This document shows positions 16,067 through 18,993 of a DNA stretch of 18,993 nucleotides, piece after piece. A model generated the notes under the pieces. It had not been told where the DNA came from and made no database searches. It saw only the letters and a list, made by a program, of their open reading frames with translations. Source of the stretch: Collinsella aerofaciens (GTDB lineage Bacteria > Actinomycetota > Coriobacteriia > Coriobacteriales > Coriobacteriaceae); assembly GCF_019131995.1 (NCBI RefSeq), contig NZ_JAHONA010000036.1, forward strand, positions 1 to 18,993, in the 5' to 3' direction. The position numbers and the translations under genes are program-made. The first letter of the stretch is position 1. The number at the start of each line of letters is the position of its first letter.

Positions 16067-17134
16067 CTATGCCTCGCGCATGAGCTGCACGATCTTTTGT
16101 CTGGTCACCTTGGCCTGTTCGTTAGCCATATTGCGTTCGTTTCTAAAGGCCGCATCTGCAACGCTCATCAGGTCGGCATCGGAAATCTCGTCAAGGCCCA
16201 GCTCCTCGAGCGTCGTCGGCAGACCGACGCGCTGGCAAAACTCGAGCACCTGATTAAGCTCGGGCGCACGCTCCAGGCGCAGCTGCACCACCAGGCCAAA
16301 TGCCACGGCCTCACCATGCATGGCCTTGCACTCGGGCAGAATCGTCAGGCCGTTGGCTATGGCATGGGCAAGCGCTAGGCCACCACTCTCAAAGCCAACA
16401 CCCGAGAGCAGAATATTGCACTCGATCAGGCGCTCAACCGCTGGCGATGTACGGCCCTTTTTGAGATCGCGCTTGGCAGCGACGCCGCACTCCATGAGTG
16501 TGTCATAGCAGGCACGAGCCGCAACCAAGGCCAAGTGTCCCGGCGCGCCACCGTGCTCGTTAGCGCCGTGCGCCGCGGCGCACGAACGCGCCTCGAAATA
16601 CGTTGCCAGCGCATCGCCCATACCAGCGACCGTCATACGCAGCGGAGCTGCCGAGACCACGTTGGTATCGACCACGACCAGGTCTGGATTCTTCTCGAGC
16701 ATCAGGTAGCGGTCGAACGACCCATCCTCGTGATACAGCACCGAAATCGCACTGCACGGACCGTCCATCGAAGCCGCCGTGGGGCATACGCACAACGGCA
16801 ACTCGGCATAAAACGCAACGGCCTTGGCGATATCCAGCATCTTGCCGCCGCCAATACCCACCACCATGTCGCAATACTCGGCCTGGGCTTCCTTAGCCAT
16901 TTTTACAACGGCTTCTTCCGTACACGGACCGTTATAGATCTTAAAGAATGGCTCGCTTAGGTCTTCGTCCAGAAATCCATCGACGATCTGCTTGCACAGC
17001 CGATCCTCGGTGCCCCGGTCAAACAAGACATAGGCAGCGCAGCCCAACCATGACAAATACTTGCCTTGACGCGACAGTTCGCCCGGCCCCTGAACATACC
17101 GGCCGGGACCGCCGTAAACCACAGGAAGCGCCAT
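16067..17134 (-). CDS. Iron/zinc alcohol dehydrogenase, glycerol dehydrogenase-like paralogue
   Basis: The 355-residue protein belongs to the GldA branch of the group III metal-dependent dehydrogenases, which oxidise glycerol to dihydroxyacetone with NAD. The nucleotide motif GIGGGK is at 93-98, and the metal ligands Asp174 (GMGDALATYFEA), His257 (ALAHAIANG) and His273 (AMHGEAVAFG) are all present. The usual substrate-pocket TDAPCS reads SMDGPCS here (Asp124 kept). Compared with the neighbouring true GldA, the N-terminal and C-terminal parts diverge strongly, so its substrate may differ from glycerol. The ribosome-binding site is weak. A terminator separates it from the upstream paralogue, and its own promoter must lie in the 65 bp before the ATG. 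Confidence 0.88.
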   Translation of the reverse strand: MALPVVYGGPGRYVQGPGELSRQGKYLSWLGCAAYVLFDRGTEDRLCKQIVDGFLDEDLSEPFFKIYNGPCTEEAVVKMAKEAQAEYCDMVVGIGGGKMLDIAKAVAFYAELPLCVCPTAASMDGPCSAISVLYHEDGSFDRYLMLEKNPDLVVVDTNVVSAAPLRMTVAGMGDALATYFEARSCAAAHGANEHGGAPGHLALVAARACYDTLMECGVAAKRDLKKGRTSPAVERLIECNILLSGVGFESGGLALAHAIANGLTILPECKAMHGEAVAFGLVVQLRLERAPELNQVLEFCQRVGLPTTLEELGLDEISDADLMSVADAAFRNERNMANEQAKVTRQKIVQLMREA

Positions 17135-17165
17135 ACGAGAATCCGCCCTTCATCAAACAACGATT

Positions 17166-17194
17166 GGTGCAAAGTAACCTGACCCCTTTGCACC
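17166..17194. repeat. Intergenic hairpin of a dispersed repeat type
   Basis: GGTGCAAAG (17166-17174) pairs with CTTTGCACC (17186-17194) around TAACCTGACCC. The core AGTAACCTGACCC resembles AGTACCTGTCCC in the hairpin at 14613-14643. It lies upstream of the gldA-like paralogue, where its promoter or leader should be. Confidence 0.6.
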
Positions 17195-17198
17195 ATAG

Positions 17199-17235
17199 CA
17201 AAAAGGGGCAAAGCCATCTGCTGGCTTTGCCCCTT
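17199..17235 (-). terminator. Intrinsic terminator of gldA
   Basis: On the minus strand TGGCTTTGCCCC arms (17222-17233 with 17205-17216) form a 12-bp stem, extended by two A-T pairs, with a 5-nt loop. Five U residues follow (17204-17200). It begins 14 bp after the gldA stop codon. Confidence 0.85.
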
Positions 17236-17247
17236 CCTTAGCGGGAT

Positions 17248-18348
17248 TTACTCATCCATGAGATAGTAGTGACCCAGTGCGTCGGCACCCAGGATGGCGT
17301 TGGCGACCATCTCGGGCGTCACCTCAATCGGCATGTTGCACATGGTGTCCTCGGGCGCGCAGGCGGCCTCGGCAACAATCATGGCCTGCTCGCGCGTAAG
17401 CTCGGCAACGCCAAGTTCCTTCATCGTGACCGGCAGGCCCAGCTCAATGCAGAAGCCCAAGACTTCCTCGAGCTTCTCGGTCGGGGCATCCTCGAGTACC
17501 AGCTGGACGATGGTGCCGAAGGCGACCTTCTCGCCGTGATACATGTTGTGGCACTCGGGCAGCATCGTCAGACCATTGTGGATGGCATGAGCAGCAGCAA
17601 GGCCCGAGCTCTCAAAGCCAATGCCCGAAAGCAGCGTATTGGCCTCGATGATGTGCTCGACGGCAGGCGTGAGCGCGCCCTTCTCCAGCGCGACCTTGGC
17701 CTTGACGCCGTCGGCCATGAGCGTCTCATAGCAGAGCTTGGCGAGCGCCAGGCCGGCCATGCCGCCCTTGCCGCCAGCGCAGGTGCCGCCGTCGGCATCG
17801 TGCGTCGCCTGGGCCTCGAAATAGGTTGCGAGCGCATCGCCCATACCGGAAACCGTCAGGCGCACCGGGCTCGCCGCGATAACCGTCGTATCCATCAGGA
17901 CAATGTTGGGGTTTGCCTTAAGGAAGAGATACTTGTCGAACTGGCCGTCATCGGTATAAAGCACCGAAAGCGCAGAACACGGAGCATCGGTCGAGGCGAT
18001 GGTGGGGCAAATGATAACCGGGGACTCCAGGTAATAGGCGACAGCCTTCGCGGTGTCGAGGATCTTGCCGCCACCGACGCCGACGATGATGTCGCAACCG
18101 TTGTCACGAGCGAGCGCAACCAGGCGATCGACCTCGCCCTTGGAGCACTCACCGTTAAAGTCCTCAAACAGCAGCTCGGCCTTAGCCTCGGCAAAGCCGC
18201 CCTCGATCTTGGCGCCGACGCGCTTCTTGCCCGAAGGCGTCACGATGACGAGAGCCTTAGCGCCGAGCGGCTCGACATAGGAACCGAGCTTGGCCAGCTC
18301 GTCCGGACCCTGGATGTACTTGCTGGGGCTATTGAAGATTGCAGCCAT
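17248..18348 (-). CDS. gldA: Glycerol dehydrogenase
   Basis: This 366-residue NAD-dependent enzyme interconverts glycerol and dihydroxyacetone. It follows the GldA pattern closely: GVGGGK at 90-95, STDAPCSALS around Asp121, and zinc ligands Asp171, His254 and His271, at the same numbers as in the E. coli enzyme. The start MAAIFNSPSKYIQGPDEL matches the family N-terminus. The ribosome-binding region (GAGTGGGAT) is modest. The gene ends in its own terminator and is followed by a diverged paralogue on the same strand. An IS110-type element lies upstream, so the native promoter may have been displaced; about 20-60 bp of non-IS DNA appear to remain before the ATG. No dihydroxyacetone kinase is in the window. 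Confidence 0.94.
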   Translation of the reverse strand: MAAIFNSPSKYIQGPDELAKLGSYVEPLGAKALVIVTPSGKKRVGAKIEGGFAEAKAELLFEDFNGECSKGEVDRLVALARDNGCDIIVGVGGGKILDTAKAVAYYLESPVIICPTIASTDAPCSALSVLYTDDGQFDKYLFLKANPNIVLMDTTVIAASPVRLTVSGMGDALATYFEAQATHDADGGTCAGGKGGMAGLALAKLCYETLMADGVKAKVALEKGALTPAVEHIIEANTLLSGIGFESSGLAAAHAIHNGLTMLPECHNMYHGEKVAFGTIVQLVLEDAPTEKLEEVLGFCIELGLPVTMKELGVAELTREQAMIVAEAACAPEDTMCNMPIEVTPEMVANAILGADALGHYYLMDE

Positions 18349-18405
18349 TTTTATCCCACTCTCTAATAATTAAGACGATATGAGAAAGCCATTTGGGTCG
18401 CCTCC

Positions 18406-18487
18406 CCCGCGGCGCAGCTTCTTTCCGCGGGCTCGGGATGCCACAATGGGCTTTGAGTATCGGCCCGTGCGGTAGCCCTTACCGCAC
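18406..18487 (+). ncRNA. Candidate IS110 bridge RNA (structured left end)
   Basis: Three consecutive stem-loops lie upstream of the transposase: CCCGCGG/CCGCGGG (18406-18412 with 18425-18431, 12-nt loop), ATGGGC/GCCCGT with one G-T pair (18446-18451 with 18463-18468), and GTGCGGTA/TACCGCAC (18467-18474 with 18480-18487). Stems two and three share a base or two and would compete slightly. IS110-group elements are known to encode a bridge RNA in this position, with loops that pair to donor and target DNA. Loop guides were not matched to element ends because the right end is outside the window. Confidence 0.4.
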
Positions 18488-18507
18488 CTGCGGGGAGGAG
18501 GCTTCCC

Positions 18508-18993
18508 ATGCCCCATGTTACCTCCATCGGCCTGGACGTCCACGCGCGATCGGTCGCCGCCGCGGCGTTCAACCCCTTCACCGGCGAGGTGGTGCACCGT
18601 GACTTCGGGACGGACGCCGCCGAGATCGCGGAGTGGGCCCTCGGGTTCGAGGAGCCCAGGGCCTGCTACGAGAGCGGCCCCACCGGCTTCCACATGGCGC
18701 GCGAGCTGCGCGCGCTCGGCCTCGACTGCGCCGTGGCCGCCGTCTCCAAGATGCAGAGGCCGGCGGCGGACGCGCGCCGCAAGAACGACCGGCGCGACGC
18801 CGAGTTCATCGCCCGCATGCTCGCCACCCACAACATCGTGGAGGTCCCGCTGCCCGATGCGGCCGTCGAGGCCGCCCGGGACCTCGACCGCGCCCTCGAC
18901 GACGCCACGGTGGAGTACCGCCGCGCCAGGCAGCGCCTCAACATGTTCCTGATCAGGCTGGGCCACGTCTGGGACGAGCGCAACGCCGACGGG
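18508..18993 (+). CDS. IS110-family transposase, N-terminal part (runs off window)
   Basis: The first 162 codons of a DEDD (RuvC-like) recombinase are open to the window edge. Conserved points are GLDVH with Asp10, YESGPTGF with Glu55, and KNDRRDA with Asp94 and Asp97, the four acidic residues of this family. A helical segment starts at about 115. The C-terminal domain with the catalytic serine lies beyond the window. GGGGAGGAGG stands 6 nt before the ATG, an excellent ribosome-binding site. These enzymes insert their element in a guide-RNA-directed way without duplicating the target. The gene is divergent from gldA and very GC-rich. It is intact as far as visible. Confidence 0.92.
   Translation, partial: MPHVTSIGLDVHARSVAAAAFNPFTGEVVHRDFGTDAAEIAEWALGFEEPRACYESGPTGFHMARELRALGLDCAVAAVSKMQRPAADARRKNDRRDAEFIARMLATHNIVEVPLPDAAVEAARDLDRALDDATVEYRRARQRLNMFLIRLGHVWDERNADG

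Larger units (their letters stand above)
18390..18993 (+). mobile_element. IS110-family insertion sequence, left part
   Basis: A transposase of the DEDD type opens here and runs off the window. About 100-140 bp of structured non-coding DNA precede it. IS110 elements lack clear terminal inverted repeats, so the left boundary is an estimate, placed where GC-rich DNA begins after the AT-rich gldA leader. The non-coding part is upstream of the gene, the layout of the IS110 group rather than IS1111. Confidence 0.6.

Noticed and set aside
17269..18366. 365-codon open frame opposite gldA
   Set aside because: Antisense shadow of gldA; no family pattern.

Overview
The window looks like a chromosomal segment of a high-GC gut actinobacterium of the Coriobacteriia, most probably Collinsella or a close relative. 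The basis is GC-rich codon use, the gene set (GH4/PTS alpha-glucoside locus, paired glycerol dehydrogenases, a multi-cluster ferredoxin protein) and intergenic hairpin repeats. This is an inference from content; no marker gene in the window proves it. A foreign, lower-GC mobile-element remnant of Firmicutes/Clostridia type lies at the left end and an IS110-family element starts at the right end.

Left end (1-2820): a decayed mobilizable element, all genes leftward: a MobV (Pre/Mob) relaxase cut short after about 130 residues, a non-coding stretch with a recognisable MobV-type oriT, a run of strong hairpins and opposed 9-bp iterons, a RepA-like AAA ATPase, a ribbon-helix-helix protein, and the C-terminal catalytic part of a tyrosine integrase. 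At about 2820 the sequence changes abruptly to host-like DNA, cutting the 5' end of both the integrase (leftward) and an XRE-type regulator (rightward). This is a genuine deletion/recombination scar or an assembly join.

Housekeeping part (2820-9093): a 600-bp intergenic region with repeated TTTACTCCC motifs, guaA (leftward), a type I asparaginase (rightward), an AT-rich intergenic segment bounded by an inverted repeat, a small XRE regulator diverging from an unknown gene over a perfect 24-bp palindrome, then ychF with a small DUF1648 membrane protein immediately downstream.

Sugar locus (9221-14612): a PTS alpha-glucoside IICB and a GH4 6-phospho-alpha-glucosidase run leftward; a zinc medium-chain dehydrogenase of the sorbitol-dehydrogenase type and a GntR/HutC regulator run rightward. 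Similar TTGTCTAGA/TGTCTATA palindromes overlie both divergent promoters, so the GntR protein probably controls both arms. PTS uptake, phospho-glucoside cleavage and a polyol-type dehydrogenase together suggest a glucosyl-polyol or sucrose-isomer substrate (inference).

Right part (14663-18993): a four-cluster ferredoxin-like protein and two glycerol-dehydrogenase paralogues, all leftward, then the left end and first 162 codons of an IS110 transposase, preceded by a structured non-coding segment that is a candidate bridge RNA. Several intergenic hairpins here and in the sugar locus look like members of one dispersed repeat family. No tRNA, rRNA or CRISPR array was seen.
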